Assembly (NCBI GenBank): GCA_024696945.1
Contig: JAILGF010000225.1
Coordinates: forward strand, 1 to 62,701
DNA from: Lachnospiraceae bacterium
GTDB lineage: Bacteria; Bacillota; Clostridia; Lachnospirales; Lachnospiraceae
Direction: 5' to 3'
Length of the DNA: 62,701 bases
Shown piece after piece: positions 43,564-51,654 of the stretch. The notes beneath the pieces were generated by a model, which saw nothing but the letters and a program-made list of their open reading frames with translations, was not told the DNA's origin and searched no databases. Positions within the stretch are counted from its first letter, which is position 1; each line of letters opens with the position of its first letter. Made by a program: the position numbers and the translations under genes.

Positions 43564-44367
43564 GTGAATAAATGTACAGAACGTCTGTATAACGGACTTG
43601 TAAAGGAAAATCCTACTCTTGTCTTAATGCTTGGTATGTGTCCTACACTGGCAGTAACCACTTCTGCATTTAACGGACTCGGTATGGGTCTTTCGACCAC
43701 AGCAGTACTTGTTATGTCAAATCTTATGATATCTGCACTTAGAAAGATTATCCCTGACAAAGTCAGGATGCCTGCATTTATCGTAATAGTAGCTTCTTTC
43801 GTAACCATAGTAGAGTTGTTGGTAAAGGGCTTCCTTCCTTCACTAAATGATTCTTTGGGAATTTACATTCCTCTTATCGTTGTAAACTGTATCATCTTAG
43901 GACGTGCAGAGGCATATGCCAGCAAGAATCCCGTGCTTCCATCCATCTTTGACGGAATAGGAATGGGACTTGGATTTACCTGCTCACTTACGGTTATCGG
44001 ACTTATCCGTGAGCTGATCGGCGCGGGAACAGCATTCGGAGTACAGATATTACCTGATGCTTACGAGCCTTTCTCGATTTTTGTAATGGCTCCCGGAGCA
44101 TTCTTCGTATTGGCAATTCTTACCGCAGTACAGAACAAGTTAAAGCTTAAGAGTGCAACAAACGGCGACGCACCTGTTTCCCAGTCAACACTTGCATGCG
44201 GCGGAAACTGTGCGGAGTGTGTGGGCGAGGTTTGTACCCAGAACCGTATGCGTATAGAGCAGAAGCTTGATGAAGCAAAGGCAGTAAAAGCTGATGTAAA
44301 GGCTGATACTAAAAACGCTTTCCCTGAGACTGCGGGAGATAAGGTAGAAAAAGGAGGTAATAAGTAA
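43564..44367 (+). CDS. rnfE: Rnf complex subunit RnfE with Cys-rich C-terminal tail
   Basis: 267-aa membrane subunit with about six helices (ENPTLVLMLGMCPTLAVT start region; a further motif is NPVLPSIFDGIGMGLGF). After the last helix it has an unusual ~60-residue tail containing CGGNCAECVGEVC (four cysteines, about residues 211-223) and a Lys/Ala-rich end. Ordinary RnfE is about 200 aa and lacks this tail. GTG start at 43564 behind GGAGGA. It overlaps rnfA by 1 nt (TAATG). Confidence 0.94.
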   Translation: MNKCTERLYNGLVKENPTLVLMLGMCPTLAVTTSAFNGLGMGLSTTAVLVMSNLMISALRKIIPDKVRMPAFIVIVASFVTIVELLVKGFLPSLNDSLGIYIPLIVVNCIILGRAEAYASKNPVLPSIFDGIGMGLGFTCSLTVIGLIRELIGAGTAFGVQILPDAYEPFSIFVMAPGAFFVLAILTAVQNKLKLKSATNGDAPVSQSTLACGGNCAECVGEVCTQNRMRIEQKLDEAKAVKADVKADTKNAFPETAGDKVEKGGNK

Positions 44368-44942
44368 TGAAAGAAATGCTCCTCCTTTTAGTAAGTACCG
44401 CGTTGGTAAATAATGTAGTACTAAGCCAGTTCCTTGGAATATGCCCTTTCCTCGGAGTATCAAAGAAAACAAAAACTGCCGTAGGTATGGGCAGTGCGGT
44501 TATATTTGTCGTAACAGTAGCATCAGCAGTAGCAAGTCTGATTTACAATTTCATACTTATACCCTGCGAGCTCGAATACATGAAGACGATCGTATTCATC
44601 GCAGTTATAGCAGCACTTGTTCAGCTGGTAGAAATGATATTAAAGAAGTTCATCCCTTCGCTTTATAAGGCATTGGGTGTTTATCTTCCTCTTATCACCA
44701 CCAACTGCTGTGTGCTCGGTGTAGCACTCTTAAACGTTCAAAATAATTACAATTTCTTGGAGAGCGTTATAAACGGACTCGGAACTTCAGTAGGTTTCTG
44801 TATTTCAATCGTGCTGATGTCAGGTATCCGTGAGAGAACCGAGAATAACGATATCCCTCATGTACTTAAAGGATCACCTATTCTGTTGATTACCGCCGGT
44901 CTTATGGCAATCGCATTCTGCGGCTTCGCAGGACTGATCTAA
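44367..44942 (+). CDS. rnfA: Rnf complex subunit RnfA
   Basis: 191-aa membrane subunit, homologous to RnfE, with six helices (LLLVSTALVNNVVLSQFLGICPFLGVS). RnfA and RnfE hold a membrane-embedded 2Fe-2S cluster through conserved cysteines such as the one in LGICPFLG and ITTNCCVLG. Coupled to rnfE by overlap. Confidence 0.96.
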   Translation: MKEMLLLLVSTALVNNVVLSQFLGICPFLGVSKKTKTAVGMGSAVIFVVTVASAVASLIYNFILIPCELEYMKTIVFIAVIAALVQLVEMILKKFIPSLYKALGVYLPLITTNCCVLGVALLNVQNNYNFLESVINGLGTSVGFCISIVLMSGIRERTENNDIPHVLKGSPILLITAGLMAIAFCGFAGLI

Positions 44943-44956
44943 GAAAGGACAAAGAA

Positions 44957-45760
44957 ATGATATTTTTAGCCTTTAATATAAACGGTGTATTGATCGCCGG
45001 CGGTGTAGTCGGAGCCGTAGGTCTTATAATCGGCCTTCTCCTCGGGGTAGCCGCAAAAAAATTCGCCGTAGAAACGGATGAAAGAGTTGGACTTGTCAGG
45101 GAATGCCTTCCCGGAAGCAACTGTGGCGGCTGCGGCTTTGCAGGCTGTGATGCCTGCGCTGAGGCCATAGTAAAAGGCGATGCAGCCATCAACCAGTGTC
45201 CCGGCGGACGTCATGCTGATATAGCAGCTATCATGGGAACTGAGGCAACAGAGTCCGTAAAACTTGCAGCATATGTAAAGTGCAGCGGAACCTGTGATAA
45301 GACTACAGTAAAATACAGATATCAGGGTATAGCTGATTGTAGAAAGCTTGCACTTATCCCCGGCCATGGAGAGAAGGAATGTGTATATGGCTGTATGGGA
45401 TACGGCAGCTGTGTCAGTGTCTGTAAGTTTGATGCCATCCATATCGTAAACGGTGTGGCAGTAGTTGATACAGATAAGTGTACCGGCTGTGGCGTATGTA
45501 CAAGGACATGCCCTAACCACTTGATAGAGCTTCGTCCCGTAACTTCAAAGTATGCGGTAGGCTGTAACTCTAAGGACAAGGGCAAGGACACCAGAGCATT
45601 CTGTACAGCAGGATGTATCGGCTGCGGTTTATGTGCAAAGCAGTGTGAGGCAGGAGCCATCACAGTAGAAAACAACCTTGCGCATATCGATTACGAGAAG
45701 TGCGTAGGCTGCGGCAAGTGCGCCGAGAAGTGCCCGAGAAAGATAATCATTGTAAGATAA
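44957..45760 (+). CDS. rnfB: Rnf complex subunit RnfB (multi-cluster ferredoxin)
   Basis: 267-aa subunit that accepts electrons from ferredoxin. N-terminal transmembrane helix; the Fe-S domain CLPGSNCGGCGFAGCDACAEA; then several ferredoxin-type motifs, including CTGCGVCTRTCP, CIGCGLCAKQC and CVGCGKCAEKCP. This cluster-rich form is typical of clostridial RnfB. Last gene of the operon, with a terminator downstream. Confidence 0.96.
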   Translation: MIFLAFNINGVLIAGGVVGAVGLIIGLLLGVAAKKFAVETDERVGLVRECLPGSNCGGCGFAGCDACAEAIVKGDAAINQCPGGRHADIAAIMGTEATESVKLAAYVKCSGTCDKTTVKYRYQGIADCRKLALIPGHGEKECVYGCMGYGSCVSVCKFDAIHIVNGVAVVDTDKCTGCGVCTRTCPNHLIELRPVTSKYAVGCNSKDKGKDTRAFCTAGCIGCGLCAKQCEAGAITVENNLAHIDYEKCVGCGKCAEKCPRKIIIVR

Positions 45761-45781
45761 ATAGTATAAAAAGTTTACTTT

Positions 45782-45821
45782 GGGAGCTATGTGGAAACAG
45801 ACATGCTCCCTTATTTTTTTT
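45782..45821 (+). terminator. Terminator of the rnf operon
   Basis: GGGAGC-T-ATGT / ACAT-GCTCCC (45782-45810) with one bulge, then TTATTTTTTTT. The rest of the gap to 46000 has a possible TTGTTT (45931-45936) / TATAAT (45954-45959) promoter and a TGTTGCAACA palindrome (45914-45923). Confidence 0.85.
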
Positions 45822-45913
45822 AGTCACCTCCATGCTTTTATAATTTGCCAACCGACTTAATTTATCTAAATGTGTTACAGAAGCAGAGATAAAGACAGAT
45901 AATCAGTTTACAT

Positions 45914-45959
45914 TGTTGCAACATTATCCATTGTTTTATTGGCAAATCTCAGTTATAAT
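45914..45959 (+). promoter_or_regulatory. Possible promoter and operator for the methyltransferase/lar genes
   Basis: TTGTTT (45931-45936), 17-nt spacer, TATAAT (45954-45959). The perfect palindrome TGTTGCAACA (45914-45923) lies just upstream of the -35. Binding protein unknown. Confidence 0.45.
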
Positions 45960-45999
45960 AAAAGAAAAATGTATTCATAAGTAAACGAGATGGAGCTTT

Positions 46000-46608
46000 A
46001 TGATAGATACAAATGAAGTAATACAATTCTTTGACCGTCTGGCACCGAATTGGGATGCTGATATGGTTAGAAATGAGAATGTAATAAAGACTATATTGGA
46101 TAATGCAGGTGTACAGGAAGGAAAGGATATACTGGATGTAGCCTGCGGTACCGGAGTGCTGATACCTGACTATATATCAAGAGGTGTGGCATCGGTTACA
46201 GCAATAGACATTTCTCCTAAGATGGTAGAAATTGCTCAAAGCAAGTTTATATCAAAAAATATGGATATTACATCCTCTAAGATATCAATCATATGTGGAG
46301 ATGTTGAAACATATGATTTTGAGGAGCAATTTGACAGCATAGTGGTTTACAATGCGTTTCCGCATTTCCCGAATCCGGACAGACTTATAGCCGGGCTCGT
46401 AAAGAAACTTAAATCCGGTGGAATACTTACAATAGCACACGGTATGAGCAGGGAAAAGATTAACTCTCACCACAAGGGCTCTGCGTCACATGTGTCAAAC
46501 GGACTGATGCCTGTAGGGATACTGGTCGGGATATTTGCTAAATATCTATCTGTAGATATGTACATTTCAGATGATAGGATGTATCAAGTTTGCGGTAATA
46601 TGTCATAA
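46000..46608 (+). CDS. Class I SAM-dependent methyltransferase
   Basis: 202-aa Rossmann methyltransferase (SAM motif ILDVACGTGVLIP, AIDISPKMVEIAQ, and IVVYNAFPHFPNPD). A short His-containing stretch (NSHHKGSASHV) follows the core. It precedes larE by ~150 nt of repeat DNA with no terminator. Its position suggests a connection with nickel-pincer cofactor or metal handling, but substrate is not readable. Its last codons lie inside repeat copy 2. Confidence 0.82.
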   Translation: MIDTNEVIQFFDRLAPNWDADMVRNENVIKTILDNAGVQEGKDILDVACGTGVLIPDYISRGVASVTAIDISPKMVEIAQSKFISKNMDITSSKISIICGDVETYDFEEQFDSIVVYNAFPHFPNPDRLIAGLVKKLKSGGILTIAHGMSREKINSHHKGSASHVSNGLMPVGILVGIFAKYLSVDMYISDDRMYQVCGNMS

Positions 46609-46640
46609 GGTGTCACCGAAGGTGACGGAACCTTGTGACA
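46601..46640. repeat. Structured intergenic repeat, copy 2
   Basis: TGTCATAAGGT (46601-46611) pairs with ACCTTGTGACA (46630-46640), with one T-G wobble and the A-T pair that replaces copy 1's G-C. Inner hairpin GTCACC-GAA-GGTGAC is perfect. TGACGGAACCTT recurs at 46717-46728, where GTCAGC / GCTGAC also pair, so the 46641-46757 gap may hold a decayed relative. A GTTCCC-GTCA-GGGAAC hairpin lies between. Confidence 0.75.
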
Positions 46641-46758
46641 CGGCTCCATTGTATGTCCGTTCCCGTCAGGGAACGAGACCGGTAACGTCAGCAGTGGGGT
46701 AATGTACGTCATAGGCTGACGGAACCTTGAAACTAAGCTTAGGAAGGAACAAGAGAGT

Positions 46759-47505
46759 ATGGATTTAAAGGAGTTTTTTGAAAAATATCCAGAAGTAGCC
46801 ATAGCCTTTTCAGGTGGAGTTGACTCTTCGTATCTGCTCTATGCTGCAAAACAATATGCCAAACGGTGTACTGCATACTATGTGAAATCCGATTTCCAGC
46901 CTGAATTTGAATACAGGGACGCAAAAAAGCTGGCAGAAGAATTGAAAGCAGATATGTGCGTTATTAATGTAGATGTACTTGATAGCGAAGATGTAAGACG
47001 AAATCCCGAAAACCGGTGTTACTATTGTAAGCAACTGATTTTTTCTACCATAAAGGAAAAGGCGGCATCTGATGGATATACAGTCCTTTTAGATGGTACT
47101 AATGCATCGGATGATGTAAATGACCGTCCGGGGATGAAGGCATTACAAGAACTTGAAGTAAAGTCACCTCTCAGAGAATGCGGACTTACAAAGGATGTTG
47201 TACGGAAACTTTCGAAAGAAGCAGGTCTGTTTACTTGGGATAAGCCTGCATACGCATGCCTTGCAACAAGGATACCCGCAAATGAGCCGATAGATAGGAA
47301 AAAGCTTGAACGAATAGAAAAAGCAGAGGATTATCTGTTTTCTATGGGGTTCACGGATTTTAGGGTAAGGACTGTTAACGAACATGCAAGACTTGAAGTA
47401 ACCGAAAACCAATGGATGAAAGTGGCAGAAAAAAAAGAAGAGATTTATAATGGATTAAAAGGAATGTTTAAAACTGTATCTTTGAGTTTATCTACACGAA
47501 AATGA
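46759..47505 (+). CDS. larE: LarE, sulfur donor in nickel-pincer cofactor synthesis
   Basis: 248-aa ATP-pyrophosphatase-fold enzyme. P-loop IAFSGGVDSSYL; activates and sulfurates the pyridinium carboxylate made by LarB. The sacrificial cysteine is present as Cys167 in YACLATRIP, so this looks like the single-Cys (L. plantarum) type, not the 4Fe-4S three-Cys type. RCYYCK is the other conserved family motif. Start ATG 46759 with AGGAAGGA upstream. Followed by larB and larC. Confidence 0.93.
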   Translation: MDLKEFFEKYPEVAIAFSGGVDSSYLLYAAKQYAKRCTAYYVKSDFQPEFEYRDAKKLAEELKADMCVINVDVLDSEDVRRNPENRCYYCKQLIFSTIKEKAASDGYTVLLDGTNASDDVNDRPGMKALQELEVKSPLRECGLTKDVVRKLSKEAGLFTWDKPAYACLATRIPANEPIDRKKLERIEKAEDYLFSMGFTDFRVRTVNEHARLEVTENQWMKVAEKKEEIYNGLKGMFKTVSLSLSTRK

Positions 47506-47557
47506 CCTATGTATTATTTGGAGATGGTATATTTGAATTTAAGAAAAGATTTCTTAT

Positions 47558-47585
47558 TGTCATTCTGAATGAAGTAAAGAAGCTT
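47558..47585. repeat. Diverged half-copy of the 8.3-kb palindromic repeat
   Basis: TGTCATTCTGAATGAAGTAAAGAAGCTT resembles one arm of the repeat at 8298-8369 (TGTCAT-CTGA-...-AAG-TCTT frame). It lies between larE and larB, just upstream of the TTG start. Confidence 0.4.
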
Positions 47586-47608
47586 AATAAAATATGGGGG
47601 TAGTATAA

Positions 47609-48364
47609 TTGGAAAATGAAACGAGGCAACTGCTTGAGAAACTGGCAAAGGGTGAGATTTCAGTAGACGATGCATTGCTTAGATTGAAACTTAAGCCCTT
47701 TGAGGATATAGGGTATGCCAAAGTAGACACACACAGATCCATCCGCCAGGGCGTAGCAGAAGTTATATACGGTGCGGGCAAAACTACGGGACAGATACTG
47801 GGCATTGCTCAGAAGATGATGGAAAACGGTCAGAAGACCATACTTATCACAAGACTGTCAAAGGAAAGCGCCGAAGAGATTAAAAAAGAACTTCCGCTCG
47901 ATTATAGAGAAGAAGCTCGGATAGGTATCATCGGGGAAAAGCCTGAAGCAACAGGTATAGGAAAAATCGTAGTTGCAACCGGCGGAACCAGTGATATACC
48001 TGTGGCAGAAGAAGCGGCCATTACGGCCGAAACCTTCGGAAATGAAGTGTTAAGGCTTTATGACGTAGGTGTGGCCGGACTTCACAGACTTCTTTCCCGG
48101 TTGGAGGATATCATGGGAGCCGGCGTGATCATAGCAATAGCCGGAATGGAGGGGGCTCTAGCCAGTGTAATAGGCGGTCTGGCTGACTGCCCTGTGATAG
48201 CGGTACCGACAAGTGTCGGATATGGGGCATCGTTTAACGGATTATCAGCATTGCTTTCAATGTTAAACTCATGTGCCAGCGGAGTTTCAGTGGTTAATAT
48301 CGATAATGGTTTTGGAGCAGGTTATCTGGCACATATGATAAATCATATGAAATCCAGAGAATAG
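47609..48364 (+). CDS. larB: LarB, pyridinium-3,5-biscarboxylate mononucleotide synthase
   Basis: 251-aa enzyme that carboxylates nicotinic acid adenine dinucleotide in the first step of the cofactor path. The C-terminal PurE-like domain shows VVATGGTSDIPVAEEA, GVAGLHRLL and PTSVGYGASFNG, the family's core motifs. The start is TTG 47609, with TGGGGG 8 nt upstream; no in-frame ATG lies near the N-terminal family motif. The next gene, larC, begins 56 nt downstream. Confidence 0.93.
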   Translation: MENETRQLLEKLAKGEISVDDALLRLKLKPFEDIGYAKVDTHRSIRQGVAEVIYGAGKTTGQILGIAQKMMENGQKTILITRLSKESAEEIKKELPLDYREEARIGIIGEKPEATGIGKIVVATGGTSDIPVAEEAAITAETFGNEVLRLYDVGVAGLHRLLSRLEDIMGAGVIIAIAGMEGALASVIGGLADCPVIAVPTSVGYGASFNGLSALLSMLNSCASGVSVVNIDNGFGAGYLAHMINHMKSRE

Positions 48365-48420
48365 AAGCGGAGAAATCTGTGGTATCACAGATACAGAAGG
48401 CAGGAGGTAAGAAAAATAAG

Positions 48421-49728
48421 ATGAAGAGCTTATACATTGATTGCAGCATGGGAGCAGCAGGGGATATGCTGACAGCAGCATTGCTGGAACTTTTCCCTGA
48501 CAAAGATAAAATAGTTGAGGAATTAAATGCTATAGGAGTACCGGGAGTCAGATTCGAAAAGGAAAAATCCGTCAAATGCGGTATCGTTGGAACTCATATG
48601 AGAGTGTTGGTGGACGGTGAAGAAGAATTGAGTGAGGATGTTCATTTACATGATCATGAGCATGAACATCACCATCATGACCATGAGCATGATCACGGTA
48701 ACCATGAGGCTGACCATGACCATCACGATGAAGAGCATGAGCATTATCATGAACACCATCATGAGCATACTCATCATCACACATCTATGCATGATATAGA
48801 ACATATCGTAAAAGACCATCTTAAAGTGTCAGAAAAAGTGAAGAAAGATATCATCGCAGTCTATAACCTTATTGCTGAAGCAGAAAGCACGGCACATGAC
48901 CGTCCGGTGAACGAAATACATTTCCATGAAGTTGGAAACAAGGATGCGATAGCGGATATATCGGCTGTCTGTTATCTCTTAGATAAGCTTTCTGTGGAGA
49001 ACATCGTAGTTTCTCCTATTCACGTGGGAGTGGGTCAGGTAAAATGTGCCCATGGGATACTTCCCGTACCGGCACCTGCCACAGCTTATATTTTAAAAGA
49101 TGTTCCGATATATGGGGGAAGCATACTCGGTGAGCTCTGTACTCCTACCGGAGCCGCACTTTTGAAACATTTTGCAACATTCTTTGGACCAATGCCTATG
49201 ATGAAAACGGAACAGATAGGTTATGGAATGGGAAAGAAGGACTTTGAAGCAGCAAATTGTGTGAGGATCATGCTTGGGGAAACGGGGGACAAGACGGATA
49301 CCATAAAGCATCTTTCATGCAACGTGGATGACATGACCGGTGAAGAGATAGGCTTCTGCATGGAGAAAATATTTGAAGCAGGTGCAAGGGATGTATACAC
49401 CGAATCGGTCTATATGAAGAAAAACCGACCGGGGACGGTAATAAATGTTATCTGTTCAGATAAGGATAAAGAGAATATTGTCAGGACCATGTTTAAATAT
49501 TCATCAACTATCGGGATCAGGGAAACCGAGATGAACAGATATGTTCTTGAAAGGAACATGGAAACACTGGAAACGAAATACGGACCGGTCAGAAGCAAGG
49601 TGTCATCCGGTTACGGAGTTGTACGCAAAAAATTTGAATATGAAGATCTGGCTCAGATAGCCAATAAAAATAATTTAAGTATAGAAGATATAGAGGCATA
49701 CCTTAATGGAATTCATTCATCTGACTGA
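48421..49728 (+). CDS. larC: LarC, nickel insertase, single uninterrupted frame
   Basis: 435-aa nickel-pincer cofactor synthase. Begins YIDCSMGAAGDM, the family start. Residues ~75-124 are a His-rich nickel store with 26 His in 50 positions. The C-terminal LarC2 portion (HLSCNVDDMTGEEIGF, KKNRPGTVINVIC) is in the same frame, unlike Lactiplantibacillus, where LarC1/LarC2 need a frameshift. ATG 48421 follows AGGAGGT with long spacing (12 nt). Overlaps the SpoU-type gene by 23 nt. Confidence 0.94.
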   Translation: MKSLYIDCSMGAAGDMLTAALLELFPDKDKIVEELNAIGVPGVRFEKEKSVKCGIVGTHMRVLVDGEEELSEDVHLHDHEHEHHHHDHEHDHGNHEADHDHHDEEHEHYHEHHHEHTHHHTSMHDIEHIVKDHLKVSEKVKKDIIAVYNLIAEAESTAHDRPVNEIHFHEVGNKDAIADISAVCYLLDKLSVENIVVSPIHVGVGQVKCAHGILPVPAPATAYILKDVPIYGGSILGELCTPTGAALLKHFATFFGPMPMMKTEQIGYGMGKKDFEAANCVRIMLGETGDKTDTIKHLSCNVDDMTGEEIGFCMEKIFEAGARDVYTESVYMKKNRPGTVINVICSDKDKENIVRTMFKYSSTIGIRETEMNRYVLERNMETLETKYGPVRSKVSSGYGVVRKKFEYEDLAQIANKNNLSIEDIEAYLNGIHSSD

Positions 49729-50548
49729 TATACGAAATCCCGAATTGGAGGTTTATACAAAACTGTCCGAAAACCAGCTGTACCATTATTTTGAACCGGA
49801 TATCGGGATATTTGTTTCCGAAAGTGCCAATGTGGTCCTGCGTGCCTTAGAGGCAGGATATGAGCCGTTATCACTCCTTGTCGAATCCCAGAGAATGGAG
49901 AAGGAAGCAAGACCTGTGATAGACTTCATTGAAGAGAAGTATCCGGATAACAGGGTAAAGGTATATGTTGCGGATCACGAAACCGTAAAGGATCTTACCG
50001 GATACGCTTTAGTCCGTGGGCTTTGGGCGGTGCTTAGAAGAAAAACGCTCGAAAGGCTTGAATGTTTTTGCAGGAATAAGAAAAAGATAGCCGTATTATA
50101 TGATACCATGAACCCTACAAATGCAGGGGCGATGATACGTTCGGCAGCAGCTTTGGGAGTTGAAGGTGTTGTGCTTACAAGCGGTTCGGTAAATCCGTTT
50201 TCGAGAAGATCGGCCAGGGTCAGTATGGGAACTGTGTTTCAGGTTCCGTGGACAATGGCTTTACCGGAGGAAAATGGCTGCAGACTGATCAGGCTGCTCC
50301 ATTCCTACGGCTTTAAAACTGCAGCAATGGCTCTTTCCGATAACTCTGTTTCGGTAAGCGATAAGGCTCTGAAGGAAGCAGAAAAGCTTGCCATAGTACT
50401 CGGAACCGAAGGAGACGGACTTCCGGAGGATGTTATCAAAGAATGTACATATACAGTAAAAATCCCTATGTATAACAATGTCGATTCCTTAAATGTGGCA
50501 GCAGCAAGCGCGGTTGCGTTTTGGGAAATACTTGGGAAAAACAGATAA
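49706..50548 (+). CDS. TrmH/SpoU-family RNA 2'-O-methyltransferase
   Basis: 280-aa SPOUT methyltransferase. Motif 1 NPTNAGAMIRSAAALG, motif 2 VLGTEGDGLPEDVI and motif 3 IPMYNNVDSLNVAAASAVAFWE make the knotted SAM site. N-terminal ~110 residues form the substrate-binding part. Such proteins methylate rRNA or tRNA ribose; the target site is unknown. It starts inside larC, so it belongs to that transcription unit, though probably not to that pathway. Confidence 0.9.
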   Translation: MEFIHLTDIRNPELEVYTKLSENQLYHYFEPDIGIFVSESANVVLRALEAGYEPLSLLVESQRMEKEARPVIDFIEEKYPDNRVKVYVADHETVKDLTGYALVRGLWAVLRRKTLERLECFCRNKKKIAVLYDTMNPTNAGAMIRSAAALGVEGVVLTSGSVNPFSRRSARVSMGTVFQVPWTMALPEENGCRLIRLLHSYGFKTAAMALSDNSVSVSDKALKEAEKLAIVLGTEGDGLPEDVIKECTYTVKIPMYNNVDSLNVAAASAVAFWEILGKNR

Positions 50549-50552
50549 AAAT

Positions 50553-50594
50553 ATACCGACTCTCGAAGGCTAAAGCTTGAGAGTCGGTATTTTC
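50553..50594. terminator. Bidirectional terminator between convergent genes
   Basis: Perfect 12-bp stem ATACCGACTCTC (50553-50564) / GAGAGTCGGTAT (50579-50590); TTTT after it on the + strand and a T-rich stretch on the minus strand. It serves the SpoU gene and the minus-strand thioredoxin gene. Confidence 0.9.
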
Positions 50595-50622
50595 ATAATG
50601 AAAGATTATTTAGCTTGATAAA

Positions 50623-51447
50623 TTATAAACAGTATTCTTTTATCAGGTTAAGCAGTTTTGTCTCTGTAATGGCACCGGGTTTGTTGTAAACGATCTTTCC
50701 GTTCTTATCGATGATTATGGTAATGGGAATAACCGTTCCGCCATATGTAAGATATGCTTTATTATCATGATCGAAATAGTAAGGGAAAGAATAGCCCTGC
50801 TTTTTAACAAAGTTGATCACGGTTTGATCGGTGACATCATAATAAGCTTCGTCGTTTGTGAGGTTTATCATAAAGAATTTTATTTTCTCGCCGTATTTCT
50901 TGTAATATTTATCGAAATGAGGAAGTTCCTGTACACAGGGATCGCACCATGTTGTCCATAGATTTATGATGATGGGCTGTCCGAGGTATTCTTCAAGATG
51001 ATATGTTTTTTCCTTACTGTCAAAAACATAAAAATCATTGATGCTCATGTTTTGAGCTTTTTTTGTTTTTATCTCTATGAGGCTGGATTTTGCCTGCACA
51101 ACCTGCTTTTTGCCTTTTTTTACATATGCAGCAACCGCAAATTGATATGTGGTGTTGCTTTTTAACCCTCTTATTTCGGTGATGGTCGTTTTCTTTGATT
51201 TTACGGTTTTGATAAGTTTATAGGTCTTTTTGTTGGCGTTATATTTGTAAATCTTATAGCCGGAAGCACCTGAAACCTTTTTCCACTTAAGGGTTACGGT
51301 GGACTGTGTTGAGCCTTTGCCCGAAATGGTGGGTGCCGGAAGCTGAGTTGCAGCACGACCGGATCTGTATCCCATGAATGAGACTAAGGTAAATGCCAAC
51401 ATAGCAAATAAAGTTGCCGATACAAGTTTCTTTACAGTTTTTTTCAT
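50623..51447 (-). CDS. Secreted FN3-thioredoxin (TlpA/ResA-like) fusion
   Basis: 274-aa exported protein on the minus strand: signal peptide (about residues 5-32, ending GRAA), a fibronectin type III-like domain (residues ~38-125, TVTLKWKKVSGASGYKIYKY...), then a TlpA/ResA-type thioredoxin domain (~135-274) with active site WTTWCDPCVQELP. It lacks a lipobox. It would reduce or reorganise disulfides or transfer reducing power outside the cell; no CcdA-like partner is in the window. Only minus-strand gene here. Confidence 0.88.
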   Translation of the reverse strand: MKKTVKKLVSATLFAMLAFTLVSFMGYRSGRAATQLPAPTISGKGSTQSTVTLKWKKVSGASGYKIYKYNANKKTYKLIKTVKSKKTTITEIRGLKSNTTYQFAVAAYVKKGKKQVVQAKSSLIEIKTKKAQNMSINDFYVFDSKEKTYHLEEYLGQPIIINLWTTWCDPCVQELPHFDKYYKKYGEKIKFFMINLTNDEAYYDVTDQTVINFVKKQGYSFPYYFDHDNKAYLTYGGTVIPITIIIDKNGKIVYNKPGAITETKLLNLIKEYCL

Positions 51448-51493
51448 AAGCAGATGCCTTTCTCTAATGTTTTATTCTGGTGAAGATATCTAT

Positions 51494-51523
51494 ATTTTAC
51501 CTTAAAACCACCCTATTTGTCAA
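51494..51523 (-). promoter_or_regulatory. Promoter of the FN3-thioredoxin gene
   Basis: On the minus strand, TTGACA (51523-51518), 18-nt spacer and TAAAAT (51499-51494), about 46 nt before the start codon. Confidence 0.75.
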
Positions 51524-51654
51524 TCCCCTGATGTTAAGTCGTAATTTTGCATAAATTTAGTATTTTATGTATATATCAAATCCTTTGCCTTTATAATACA
51601 ATAGCAATATCAAAATGATGGTTGATCAAAATTGCATCGGGAAAGGATTTTTTT

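Noticed and set aside
46601-46757. Nickel/cobalt (NiCo) riboswitch before larE
   Set aside because: The structured sequence lacks the NiCo consensus and matches a repeat present also at 37264, far from any metal gene.
48421-49728. Programmed frameshift in larC
   Set aside because: The whole LarC1-LarC2 span is in one open frame, so no shift is needed.
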